Shown here: positions 1-5,427 of the stretch, in pieces
Layout: each line of letters starts with the position of its first letter
How positions within the stretch are numbered: position 1 is the first letter of the stretch
DNA from: Alphaproteobacteria bacterium
GTDB lineage: Bacteria > Pseudomonadota > Alphaproteobacteria > Micavibrionales > UBA1664
Reading direction: 5' to 3'
Length of the DNA: 5,427 nucleotides
NCBI GenBank assembly: GCA_002401195.1
Contig: NVSI01000060.1
Span: 1 to 5,427, forward strand
Notes under the pieces: model-generated
What the model was told of the DNA's origin: nothing
Seen by the model: the letters and a program-made list of their open reading frames with translations, nothing else
Databases searched by the model: none
Program-made: the position numbers and the translations under genes

Positions 1-120
1 GTTCCATACCTTACGAATAATGAGGGGACAATCGCGCATTTAACAAGTGTATCGGCCGTAAAATCAATGGTTCAAGAGCGCGTCACATCGCGAAAAAACA
101 AAGATGAATCCAAAAATTAA
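1..120 (+). CDS. 3' end of an unidentified protein gene (partial, 39 residues)
   Basis: The first reading frame is open from the left edge to a TAA at 118-120, giving the last 39 residues of a protein whose start lies outside the window. The visible part begins VPYLTNNEGTIAHLTS and ends in a charged tail rich in Lys, Arg, Asp and Glu (RKNKDESKN), as many soluble C-termini do. I do not recognise the family and no motif is visible. Support for its being real is the uninterrupted frame and the fit with the neighbour: the TAA interlocks with the TAA of the convergent MFS transporter gene in TTAA, a layout common in compact genomes. A 39-codon open frame can also arise by chance, so the call is moderate. 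Confidence 0.55.
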   Translation, partial: VPYLTNNEGTIAHLTSVSAVKSMVQERVTSRKNKDESKN

Positions 121-1298
121 GAACGTGTTTTTTTGGCCCGTATCCAGATATAAAATCCAATAGATGACAAAATCAAAAGCTGTATGGCTAAATACCCTAA
201 TGAGTGGCGTATTGAGAAAACATCATCCAAATACCCGATGATCAATCCCATTGGAATTGCGACTAAACTGATCAGTAACCCAAGCGTGGATAATATGGTC
301 GCGCGACGCGTTGGATCGGCATGTTTTTGAATGGCGTTTTGTACAAAGGGAAAACCATACCCCCATACGGCGGGCAAGATCAAAAGAAATAAAATCGATG
401 ATTTTACAGGAATTAAAACCGCACAGATGGCCGATAGAATGGGAATACATGTTAAGGCCATAATCGTGTGTCGGTTGCTGAATGAATGTTTTACTTTGTG
501 TCCAAAATGTCCGATCAATCCGCCCAATAAAAATCCAAACCCCATGACGTATCCAAAATATTTTGTCGGGATATCGACAAGCTGCATATAAGGTTGCTGG
601 GACCACATAAACATTTTGGTCGTCGCGAATAAAATTGTTGAAACAATGATAATTCCTGCGATTTCTTTGTGATCATACAGCGCATATTTCATGGTGATGA
701 GCATGTCTTTGACGGGATGATGTTGCGCGCGGCGTTTGATCCGCTTGGGTTCTTGCAAAAGGGAAATACAAATGACGGCGAGGAGCAAGGTTATGATATC
801 AAGAAACAATGGAAGCCGTGGATTTATTTGATAGAGAAGTCCGCCCGATATGGCGCCGATAGCGACGGCGTATAACCCGATTCCGTGGCGTTTCCCTTCT
901 AATTTTTGATACAAGTCTTCTTTGCCTTTTTCGGCCAAAGAATCATAAAGAATGGATGTAACGGTCCCTGAATTAAACGCCACGCCGATGCCTAATATGG
1001 CTTGGCTTACAAGGGCGGACCAAAAGCCAACGGCGTTCATCAATGCCATATACCCAATGACGGCACACAGACTTCCGACCATTAATGTGTATTTACGATT
1101 CCATACATCGGACAGCCAACCGCTTGGAATTTCCATGGCAATAATGACGCTTGCAAAGACGGCCTCACCGATCATGAGATCTTGAAACGTTAATCCCAAT
1201 TCTTCCTGATAATAGGGGACAAGGATGGGTAAAACAAAAACTGTTCCCACACAAAATGTATAAAGATTGATCAGGAATATAATGCGCTTTGTGCTCAA
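117..1298 (-). CDS. MFS transporter, drug/metabolite efflux type, substrate unknown
   Basis: A 393-residue inner-membrane protein of the major facilitator superfamily, of usual length for a 12-helix member. Hydrophobic helices run along the whole protein, with a basic central loop near residues 184-195 (EPKRIKRRAQHH) separating the two halves. MFS motif A, linking helices 2 and 3, is clear at residues 60-69 (GWLSDVWNRK). The preceding MEIPSG and a later RRATILSTLGLL (331-342) are typical of a broad, mostly uncharacterised MFS group. Known members use the proton gradient to move small molecules; the substrate cannot be read from sequence. The start is TTG: helix 1 begins within a few residues and the first internal ATG (Met42) would remove that helix. 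The TTG overlaps the acetyltransferase stop in TTGA, indicating translational coupling and cotranscription. Confidence 0.88.
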   Translation of the reverse strand: MSTKRIIFLINLYTFCVGTVFVLPILVPYYQEELGLTFQDLMIGEAVFASVIIAMEIPSGWLSDVWNRKYTLMVGSLCAVIGYMALMNAVGFWSALVSQAILGIGVAFNSGTVTSILYDSLAEKGKEDLYQKLEGKRHGIGLYAVAIGAISGGLLYQINPRLPLFLDIITLLLAVICISLLQEPKRIKRRAQHHPVKDMLITMKYALYDHKEIAGIIIVSTILFATTKMFMWSQQPYMQLVDIPTKYFGYVMGFGFLLGGLIGHFGHKVKHSFSNRHTIMALTCIPILSAICAVLIPVKSSILFLLILPAVWGYGFPFVQNAIQKHADPTRRATILSTLGLLISLVAIPMGLIIGYLDDVFSIRHSLGYLAIQLLILSSIGFYIWIRAKKTRS

Positions 1299-1882
1299 TT
1301 TTTATCGCCCCATTTTACATTAAAATCGTGAAGATGGTTGGCGTTATCAATGGAGTAACAATGAACGTCCATATATTCACCCGTTGCAAATGACTGATGA
1401 GCCTTTGGTTTAGTTTCAACGAACACAAAATCACATTTTTCAATGACACGTTTAGAGGCTATATTTCCTTCGTAATAATCGATAGTAATTTTTTTGGCAT
1501 TTCTGACATTAAACGCGTATTTTAAGACAGCCTTTGTCACTTCCGTTGCATAGCCTTTTCCTAAATACGCGAGGTTTCCCCAATATCCCGTACTATAAAC
1601 ATCCGTTTGGTCTGTGATATCAAGTCCGCTGAACATGACACGATCGTCTGTCTTTTTGTGCTGTGCAACAAGGCGCAATGCACCTTTTTCAAAATCAGGA
1701 ACAACTTGATCTTCAAAATTTTTAAGGAGAGCGCTGAATGGTTTTTGGTCGTTTGATGCCCAACTCATCCATTTTTGTAATTCGCCCCAGTTTTCTTCTT
1801 TAATTTTTTGAATATCAGGCAAGTCTTCACGTGTGATTTGGCGAATGTAAAGCCGCTCGGTTTCTATGATGATATCGGTCAT
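1295..1882 (-). CDS. GNAT family N-acetyltransferase, RimJ/RimL-like
   Basis: A 195-residue cytoplasmic acetyltransferase of the GNAT fold, the usual length for RimJ/RimL-like enzymes, which move acetyl from acetyl-CoA to an amine such as a protein N-terminus or small molecule. The N-terminal strand and helix (IIIETERLYIRQITREDL, residues 4-21) is the family opening. The acetyl-CoA pyrophosphate loop is at 107-112 (LGKGYA), followed by helix residues TEVTKAVLKYAF. The later conserved N140-x-x-S143 in EGNIASKRVIEKCDF is also present. The exact substrate is not predictable: it could modify a ribosomal protein, an antibiotic or a metabolite. The start ATG has AGAG about 5 bases upstream. The stop overlaps the TTG start of the MFS gene, so both are probably made from one transcript; a paired efflux and acetylation role is possible but unproven. 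Confidence 0.88.
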   Translation of the reverse strand: MTDIIIETERLYIRQITREDLPDIQKIKEENWGELQKWMSWASNDQKPFSALLKNFEDQVVPDFEKGALRLVAQHKKTDDRVMFSGLDITDQTDVYSTGYWGNLAYLGKGYATEVTKAVLKYAFNVRNAKKITIDYYEGNIASKRVIEKCDFVFVETKPKAHQSFATGEYMDVHCYSIDNANHLHDFNVKWGDKN

Positions 1883-1900
1883 GTCTATTCTCTTTTTCTT

Positions 1901-1929
1901 ATTTTAAAGGTCGAATTTGTTTTTGAAAA
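1901..1929 (-). promoter_or_regulatory. Candidate sigma70-type promoter for the acetyltransferase-MFS unit
   Basis: Read on the minus strand, TTTTCA (1929-1924) and TAAAAT (1906-1901) are separated by 17 bases, matching 4 of 6 and 5 of 6 consensus positions. It would start transcription about 11 bases before the acetyltransferase ATG at 1882. Its -35 element overlaps the T-run of the terminator just upstream. In this AT-rich stretch such matches arise easily, so the call is tentative. Confidence 0.25.
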
Positions 1930-1963
1930 AAAGAAACCGACCGGGGTGTAAAAATTGGTCGGT
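1925..1963 (-). terminator. Intrinsic terminator between the small ORF and the acetyltransferase gene
   Basis: On the minus strand a perfect 7-bp stem, ACCGACC paired with GGTCGGT (1963-1957 with 1942-1936), encloses a 14-base loop and is followed directly by TTCTTTTTTTC. A GC-rich stem followed by a T-run is the signature of a Rho-independent terminator. It works only leftward, since no T-run follows the stem on the plus strand. The stem begins 12 bases after the stop of the 36-codon ORF, a normal spacing for a gene's own terminator. It lies about 40 bases before the acetyltransferase ATG, so partial read-through or attenuation is also possible. Confidence 0.7.
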
Positions 1964-1975
1964 GTATGTTTGAAA

Positions 1976-2086
1976 TTACCGAACCGCGATGCGTGCGCCT
2001 GATGGGCGTGCGTGTTTATTGCCATTGCCCGCATAGGAGGACAGCAATAAAAAAAGGATCGCAGAGGTAAAGAGTTCAAATGTCAT
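1976..2086 (-). CDS. Small single-pass membrane protein, 36 residues, function unknown
   Basis: A short ORF from ATG (2086-2084) to TAA (1978-1976). It encodes one hydrophobic helix, roughly residues 5-19 (LFTSAILFLLLSSYA), then a polar, strongly basic tail with Lys24, His25, Arg27, Arg32 and Arg36. By the positive-inside rule the tail would sit in the cytoplasm; the N-terminus has no positive charge (MTFE), so a cleaved signal peptide is less likely. The main support is the strong minus-strand terminator 12 bases after the stop. Against it, no clear Shine-Dalgarno precedes the ATG. An overlapping 64-codon frame (1885-2079) reads through the terminator and is less credible. It could also be a leader peptide for the acetyltransferase, though no run of a single codon is present. 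I do not recognise the family. Confidence 0.45.
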   Translation of the reverse strand: MTFELFTSAILFLLLSSYAGNGNKHARPSGARIAVR

Positions 2087-2134
2087 GTAATCATTGAACC
2101 ATAATCGGATAAAAATAAGCAAGTTTTTATTTCA

Positions 2135-2220
2135 CGTCATTGCGAGAAACCAACGGCGATGTGACAATCCAAGATCAGTGTTTGTTGTCCGTGTGTTGCC
2201 GCGTTTCGCTCGCAATGACG
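2135..2220. repeat. Imperfect palindromic intergenic repeat with CGTCATTGCGAG ends
   Basis: An 86-base element with perfect 12-base inverted ends, CGTCATTGCGAG (2135-2146) and CTCGCAATGACG (2209-2220). Imperfect pairing continues inward (GAAAC with GTTTC; GACAA at 2163-2167 with TTGTC at 2185-2189), so the transcript could fold into a long hairpin. This end sequence and the translated signature VIARNQRRCDNP...FARNDG match a type of dispersed palindrome found in many copies in Rickettsiales-like and some other bacteria, and often mis-annotated as small proteins. Only one copy lies in this window, so its repetitive nature rests on recognition, not on anything repeated here. Confidence 0.75.
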
Positions 2221-2228
2221 GTATGAGA

Positions 2229-2257
2229 TTGATCTATGATCGCGATTCATTTATTAA
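2229..2257 (+). promoter_or_regulatory. Candidate promoter for the sulP-aroQ-htpX run
   Basis: TTGATC (2229-2234) and TATTAA (2252-2257) are separated by an ideal 17-base spacer; each matches the sigma70 consensus at 4 of 6 positions. Transcription would start near 2264, about 33 bases before the SulP ATG. The -35 box lies only 8 bases after the palindromic repeat, so folding or protein binding at the repeat could affect it. This is the only reasonable candidate I see between the repeat and the gene. Confidence 0.35.
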
Positions 2258-2296
2258 AAACGCATCTAAATTATTTTTAATGAAAGTTTATGTCCC

Positions 2297-3919
2297 ATGC
2301 TTCGCCTTATTCCAAAATTTAATCTGACTGATAATCCCCGCGCGGATATTTTATCGGGTCTAACGGTTGCGTTGGCCTTGGTGCCCGAGGCGATTGCCTT
2401 TGCCTTTGTTGCGTATCTTGATCCGTTGGTTGGGTTATATGCGGCGTTTATTGTCGGTATTATTACGGCCGTTTTTGGTGGGCGAAGTGGAATGATTTCC
2501 GGTGCCACGGGCGCGATGGCGGTTGTGATGGTTGGGCTTGTCCTTGCCTATGGTCCTGAATATTTATTCGCGGCCGTTTTGATTGCGGGGTGCATTCAAA
2601 TTTTGGCCGGTGTCTTTCATTTGGGGAAATTTATTCGACTTGTTCCGTATCCAGTGATGCTGGGTTTCGTGAATGGCTTGGCCATTGTGATTGGTTTGGC
2701 TCAATTGGGACAATTCAAGGATAAAACAATTGAAACAGACGCTGTCGAAGGTGGCTCGCACAGCGCAATAGACGTGTTGTTTAATGGCGGATGGATGCAA
2801 GGCGACGCGCTGACATTAATGGCGGGGCTTACGGCCTTAACCATGGCGATCATTTGGATCTTTCCAAAAATTCCAAAAATAGGAAAAATGATGCCGGCGG
2901 CTTTGGTGTCGATCTTGGCTGTTTCTGGTTTGGTTGTTGGCCTTGGTTTGGATACTCAAACGGTTGGCGATTTGGCAAGCGTCGAAGGTGGCCTTCCTGA
3001 ATTTCATATTCCGATGGTGCCATTCACGATGGAAACATTGATGATTATTTTACCAGTGTCGATTACATTGGCGGCCATTGGCTTGATCGAAAGCCTTTTG
3101 ACGCTCACATTGATTGATGAGATCACGGAGACACGGGGGCGGACGGCTCAGGAATGTGTCGGGCAAGGCGTGGCCAATGTAACATGTGGCTTTTTCGGCG
3201 CGATGGGTGGTTGTGCGATGATTGGGCAATCCATGATTAATATTGAATCGGGCGGACGGGGGCGTTTGTCTGGTATCACGGCGGCGCTTGCTTTGCTCTG
3301 CTTCATCCTGTTTGCCTCAACATGGATCGAAATGATTCCTTTGGCGGCGCTCACTGGGTTGATGTTTATGGTTGTGATTGCGACATTTGCGTGGACATCC
3401 CTTCGTATTATGCGCAAAATTCCAATCGAAGATGCGTTCGTTATTTTGTTGGTGACAGGCGTCACTGTGGCCTATGACTTGGCCTTGGCTGTGATCATTG
3501 GTGTGATTGTATCGGCGCTGGTTTATGCGTGGAAATCAGCGCACCATATTTGGGTCAGCGAGGGATATGCCGATAAAAAAGGTCAGAAGGTTTACAATCT
3601 TCACGGCCCGTTATTTTTTGGTTCAATCGCAGGGTTTAAAGATTTGTTCGACCCTAAAAATGAAAAAGAAGACGATATCGTCATTGATTTCAGAAACGCC
3701 CGTGTGTGGGATCATTCTGCATTACAAGCGATTGACGCCTTGGCCGTCAGATACAGCGAAGCGGGCAAAATATTGCACTTTGTTCATTTGAGCGAAGATT
3801 GCGCCTTGTTATTGGAAAAGGCCAAAGACATGGTTGAAATCAATCAGATTGAGGACCCTCATTACCGGGTTGTGGTTGATTATGTTGATGTAAAGAAAAA
3901 GAAATCAGCAAAGAAGTAA
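2297..3919 (+). CDS. SulP (SLC26) family anion transporter with C-terminal STAS domain
   Basis: A 540-residue inner-membrane anion transporter of normal family length. The transmembrane part spans about residues 16-412, starting with the SulP opening NPRADILSGLTVALALVPEAIAFA. In the core are the membrane acid Glu265 (GLIESLLT), the VGQGVANV segment (288-295) and NIESGGRGRLSG (315-326). A cytoplasmic STAS domain covers about 430-530; its VWDHSALQAIDAL (470-482) matches the conserved loop that carries the Asp-Ser motif in STAS proteins. Family members carry sulfate, bicarbonate, dicarboxylates or other anions; sequence alone does not choose, although the layout resembles BicA-like members. The tail ends in a basic run (KKKKSAKK). 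The ATG is preceded by GAAAG about 10 bases upstream, and nearby upstream ATGs are out of frame. It is the first gene of a tight run; chorismate mutase follows after 6 bases. Confidence 0.93.
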   Translation: MLRLIPKFNLTDNPRADILSGLTVALALVPEAIAFAFVAYLDPLVGLYAAFIVGIITAVFGGRSGMISGATGAMAVVMVGLVLAYGPEYLFAAVLIAGCIQILAGVFHLGKFIRLVPYPVMLGFVNGLAIVIGLAQLGQFKDKTIETDAVEGGSHSAIDVLFNGGWMQGDALTLMAGLTALTMAIIWIFPKIPKIGKMMPAALVSILAVSGLVVGLGLDTQTVGDLASVEGGLPEFHIPMVPFTMETLMIILPVSITLAAIGLIESLLTLTLIDEITETRGRTAQECVGQGVANVTCGFFGAMGGCAMIGQSMINIESGGRGRLSGITAALALLCFILFASTWIEMIPLAALTGLMFMVVIATFAWTSLRIMRKIPIEDAFVILLVTGVTVAYDLALAVIIGVIVSALVYAWKSAHHIWVSEGYADKKGQKVYNLHGPLFFGSIAGFKDLFDPKNEKEDDIVIDFRNARVWDHSALQAIDALAVRYSEAGKILHFVHLSEDCALLLEKAKDMVEINQIEDPHYRVVVDYVDVKKKKSAKK

Positions 3920-3925
3920 AGCATC

Positions 3926-4201
3926 ATGTTTGACGACCAAAGACAGCGTATAGACACGCTTGATAAAGAAATTATGCGCTTGCTTGGTGAGCGGTTTCAG
4001 GTGGTGCGCGAGGTTGGTCGTATAAAGACCGAAAAAGACATCACGATCGTTCAAACGGCACGATGCAAAGAGGTTTTGGATCATGTTGCGGCTTTGGGTG
4101 AGGCACATGACTTTGCACCCGATGTTGCGCGCCACATTTATACCATTTTGATTGATTATGCTCATGACTTGGAAAATGAGATAAAAGACAAACAATCATA
4201 A
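3926..4201 (+). CDS. Chorismate mutase, AroQ class, single domain
   Basis: A 91-residue all-helical protein of the AroQ fold, which forms an intertwined dimer and converts chorismate to prephenate at the entry to Phe and Tyr synthesis. Aligned by eye to the E. coli P-protein domain, the four main basic ligands are kept: Arg6 (Arg11), Arg23 (Arg28), Lys34 (Lys39) and Arg46 (Arg51). Other active-site positions differ: Gln43 for Asp48, Cys47 for Glu52, Ala79 for Ser84 and Glu83 for Gln88. Glu at the last position occurs in yeast chorismate mutase, but Cys for the normally conserved Glu52 is unusual. Related alternatives are an isochorismate pyruvate lyase (PchB-like) or a divergent mutase. No prephenate dehydratase or dehydrogenase domain is fused. 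AGAAG precedes the ATG by 9 bases; htpX starts 12 bases after the stop. Confidence 0.85.
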   Translation: MFDDQRQRIDTLDKEIMRLLGERFQVVREVGRIKTEKDITIVQTARCKEVLDHVAALGEAHDFAPDVARHIYTILIDYAHDLENEIKDKQS

Positions 4202-4206
4202 AGGAA
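4202..4206 (+). promoter_or_regulatory. Strong ribosome binding site of htpX
   Basis: AGGAA, within AAGGAAT and directly after the chorismate mutase stop, lies 7 bases before the ATG at 4214. It is the best Shine-Dalgarno in the run and fixes the htpX start. It also suggests htpX may be translated independently of the upstream gene. Confidence 0.7.
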
Positions 4207-4213
4207 TATTCCC

Positions 4214-5044
4214 ATGGGATATTTAAAGACATGTGTTTTGATGGCTGCGATGACGGCCTTGTTTATGGGGATCGGCGCCTTACTTGGCGGTGGCGCGGGC
4301 ATTATTATTGCCTTTGTCATGGCAACGGCGATGAATCTGTTTGGGTGGTGGAAATCCGATACAATGGTTTTACGCTATTACAAGGCAAAGCAAGTGGATC
4401 AATCCACCGTTCCTGATTTTTATAATATGGTTGAACAATTGGCGGATAATGCCGACCTCCCGATGCCAAAACTATACATCATTGAAAATGATCAACCCAA
4501 CGCGTTTGCCACGGGGCGCAACCCTGAAAACGCGGCCGTTGCGGCAACGACGGGGTTGCTTCGTCGTTTGGATAGCGGAGAAGTCGCGGGCGTGATGGCG
4601 CATGAATTGGCGCATATAAAAAACCGCGATACATTGATCATGACGATGACGGCCTCGATCGCGGGTGCGATTTCGATGATTGCAAATTGGGCCATGTTTA
4701 TGAGAGGGCGCGACAACCGTATGGGTCTTATCGCGACGATAGCCGTGATGATTTTGGCGCCCTTGGCCGCGTCAATTGTACAAATGGCGATTTCAAGATC
4801 CCGAGAATTCGAAGCCGATAGAGTGGGCGCGGAAATATGCGGTAAACCTGAATGGCTTGCATCCGCTTTGGAAAAAATTGCGATGAAGGCGGCGGTGATT
4901 GATAACCACGCGGCAGAGCGTAACCCCACGACGGCGCATATGTTCATTATTAATCCGCTGCATGTTCATGCCATTGACGGATTGTTTTCCACTCACCCCA
5001 AAACAAAAGAGCGCGTTCGTCGATTACGTGCGATGGATGTATGA
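4214..5044 (+). CDS. htpX: Protease HtpX homolog (zinc metalloprotease, M48 family)
   Basis: A 276-residue membrane zinc protease of the HtpX group, which degrades damaged or misfolded inner-membrane proteins alongside FtsH. Two hydrophobic hairpin segments lie at about residues 5-45 and two more at about 141-164 and 170-193, giving the usual four-helix layout. The catalytic HEXXH is His130-Glu131-Leu-Ala-His134 ([15 protein letters not shown]). The third zinc ligand is expected at Glu198 in the ExxxD motif [11 protein letters not shown]. The C-terminal [14 protein letters not shown] (258-271) is also typical. Length is normal (E. coli HtpX is about 293) and no key residue is missing. In many bacteria htpX responds to envelope or heat stress; no such control element is visible here. 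It is the last gene of the run, and no terminator hairpin follows before the next gene. Confidence 0.95.
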   Translation: MGYLKTCVLMAAMTALFMGIGALLGGGAGIIIAFVMATAMNLFGWWKSDTMVLRYYKAKQVDQSTVPDFYNMVEQLADNADLPMPKLYIIENDQPNAFATGRNPENAAVAATTGLLRRLDSGEVAGVMAHELAHIKNRDTLIMTMTASIAGAISMIANWAMFMRGRDNRMGLIATIAVMILAPLAASIVQMAISRSREFEADRVGAEICGKPEWLASALEKIAMKAAVIDNHAAERNPTTAHMFIINPLHVHAIDGLFSTHPKTKERVRRLRAMDV

Positions 5045-5054
5045 AAATTTAAAC

Positions 5055-5082
5055 TTGCTAGAATGTATCTTATGTATATATT
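5055..5082 (+). promoter_or_regulatory. Candidate promoter for the gene starting at 5116
   Basis: TTGCTA (5055-5060) and TATATT (5077-5082) are separated by 16 bases and match 4 of 6 and 5 of 6 sigma70 consensus positions. They sit in the short AT-rich gap after htpX. Expected transcription start is near 5089, leaving a leader of about 27 bases. The region is AT-rich enough to give false matches. Confidence 0.35.
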
Positions 5083-5115
5083 TAAAAATGGGATTAAATG
5101 ACAAGGGACTAAAAA

Positions 5116-5427
5116 ATGAAAGAACATTTCAATAATCAAAATGCAATCGATAGCATTCTTCAAAAAACGAAAGAACAATATAACCCAGGCGCGATGAAAC
5201 CAGCCATCCGCAGAATCGTTGAAATGAACGGTAAAACCGTTTCAGGCCTCCGTTTACAATGGTTGCATTATGAAGGTATGGGCGACTTTGGACTGGGTGA
5301 TTATTGGGAAAATGATGAAAAACAGGCCGCGGCGCACTTAATTCGTGAAGGACGATTGGTTCCAACGGAAATCCACGAACATTATAACGAAACGAAACTT
5401 CAAAAAATAAAGAATTTTGATGATGTG
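5116..5427 (+). CDS. Unidentified protein, N-terminal 104 residues (runs off the window)
   Basis: An open frame from ATG 5116 to the right edge without a stop, with a strong ribosome site AAGGGA (5103-5108) 7 bases upstream. The visible part is soluble, with no signal peptide or membrane segment. It opens with a polar helix-like stretch (MKEHFNNQNAIDSILQKTKE), then a compact segment with GKTVSGLRLQWLHYEG (39-54) and GDFGLGDYWENDEKQ (56-70), then a charged region rich in His, Glu and Lys. I do not recognise the family and see no catalytic motif. It follows htpX by 71 bases and may be read from its own promoter or by read-through from the operon. Base composition is AT-richer than sulP and htpX. 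Confidence 0.72.
   Translation, partial: MKEHFNNQNAIDSILQKTKEQYNPGAMKPAIRRIVEMNGKTVSGLRLQWLHYEGMGDFGLGDYWENDEKQAAAHLIREGRLVPTEIHEHYNETKLQKIKNFDDV

Noticed and set aside
83..96. Short palindrome CGCG...CGCG followed by an A-run near the left gene end
   Set aside because: Only 4 bp of stem, and the A-run is on the wrong side to be a terminator for the leftward gene.
110..136. Inverted repeat CCAAAAA...TTTTTGG spanning the convergent stop codons
   Set aside because: A 7-bp stem with only two GC pairs and the T-run inside the stem is not a convincing terminator; it could arise by chance in AT-rich sequence.
331..591. Plus-strand 86-codon frame opposite the MFS gene
   Set aside because: It is antisense to conserved MFS helices, and its Lys/Pro/Asn-rich content has no domain pattern.
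1885..2079. Minus-strand 64-codon frame upstream of the acetyltransferase gene
   Set aside because: It reads through the intrinsic terminator, has a composition with no clear domain or membrane pattern, and overlaps the more credible 36-codon ORF in another frame.
2109..2130. AT-only inverted repeat ATAAAAA...TTTTTAT next to the palindromic element
   Set aside because: The stem is all A-T and too weak to argue for a function, and it has no GC core.
2094..2327. Plus-strand 77-codon frame across the palindromic repeat
   Set aside because: Its middle is the translation of the repeat (IARNQRRCDNP...FARNDG), a known kind of false protein, and it overlaps the well-supported SulP start.
3148..3465. 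Minus-strand 105-codon frame inside the SulP gene
   Set aside because: It is antisense to a strongly conserved transmembrane region, has a Thr/Ile/Pro-rich composition typical of antisense frames, and has no start or operon context.
4492..4947. Minus-strand 151-codon frame inside htpX
   Set aside because: It lies opposite the catalytic core of HtpX; its length comes from GC-biased codons in the sense gene and it shows no motif of its own.

Overview
The window reads as ordinary bacterial chromosome, densely packed, with moderate G+C. A Gram-negative, probably alphaproteobacterial, host is my best guess. The hints are an HtpX membrane protease, a SulP transporter with a STAS domain, and an intergenic palindrome ending in CGTCATTGCGAG. 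That palindrome type is common in Rickettsiales-like and some other bacterial genomes. The taxonomic call is inference: there is no rRNA or other marker gene here.

Left part (1-2086): the 3' end of an unidentified plus-strand gene (1-120) meets a minus-strand MFS transporter tail to tail, and their TAA stop codons interlock in a TTAA. The MFS gene starts with TTG and overlaps by 4 bases the end of a RimJ/RimL-like GNAT acetyltransferase gene, so the two form one minus-strand unit (acetyltransferase first). Upstream of the acetyltransferase lie a good minus-strand intrinsic terminator (about 1925-1963) and, 12 bases before its stem, the stop codon of a likely 36-residue single-pass membrane protein (1976-2086, minus).

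Middle (2087-2296): a divergent intergenic region. It holds the 86-base imperfect palindrome (2135-2220) and, just after it, a plausible sigma70-type promoter for the rightward genes.

Right part (2297-5044): a tightly spaced plus-strand run of SulP-STAS anion transporter, a stand-alone AroQ-class chorismate mutase domain, and HtpX zinc metalloprotease, with gaps of 6 and 12 bases. They are probably cotranscribed, but the three products share no obvious pathway. The chorismate mutase keeps the substrate-binding basic residues but differs at several other active-site positions. After a short AT-rich gap with a possible promoter, an unrecognised gene begins at 5116 and runs off the right edge.

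No mobile element, CRISPR array, tRNA or rRNA was seen. I found no clear novel multi-gene system. The best leads are the small membrane-protein gene with its own terminator, the divergent chorismate mutase, and the palindromic repeat beside the operon promoter.
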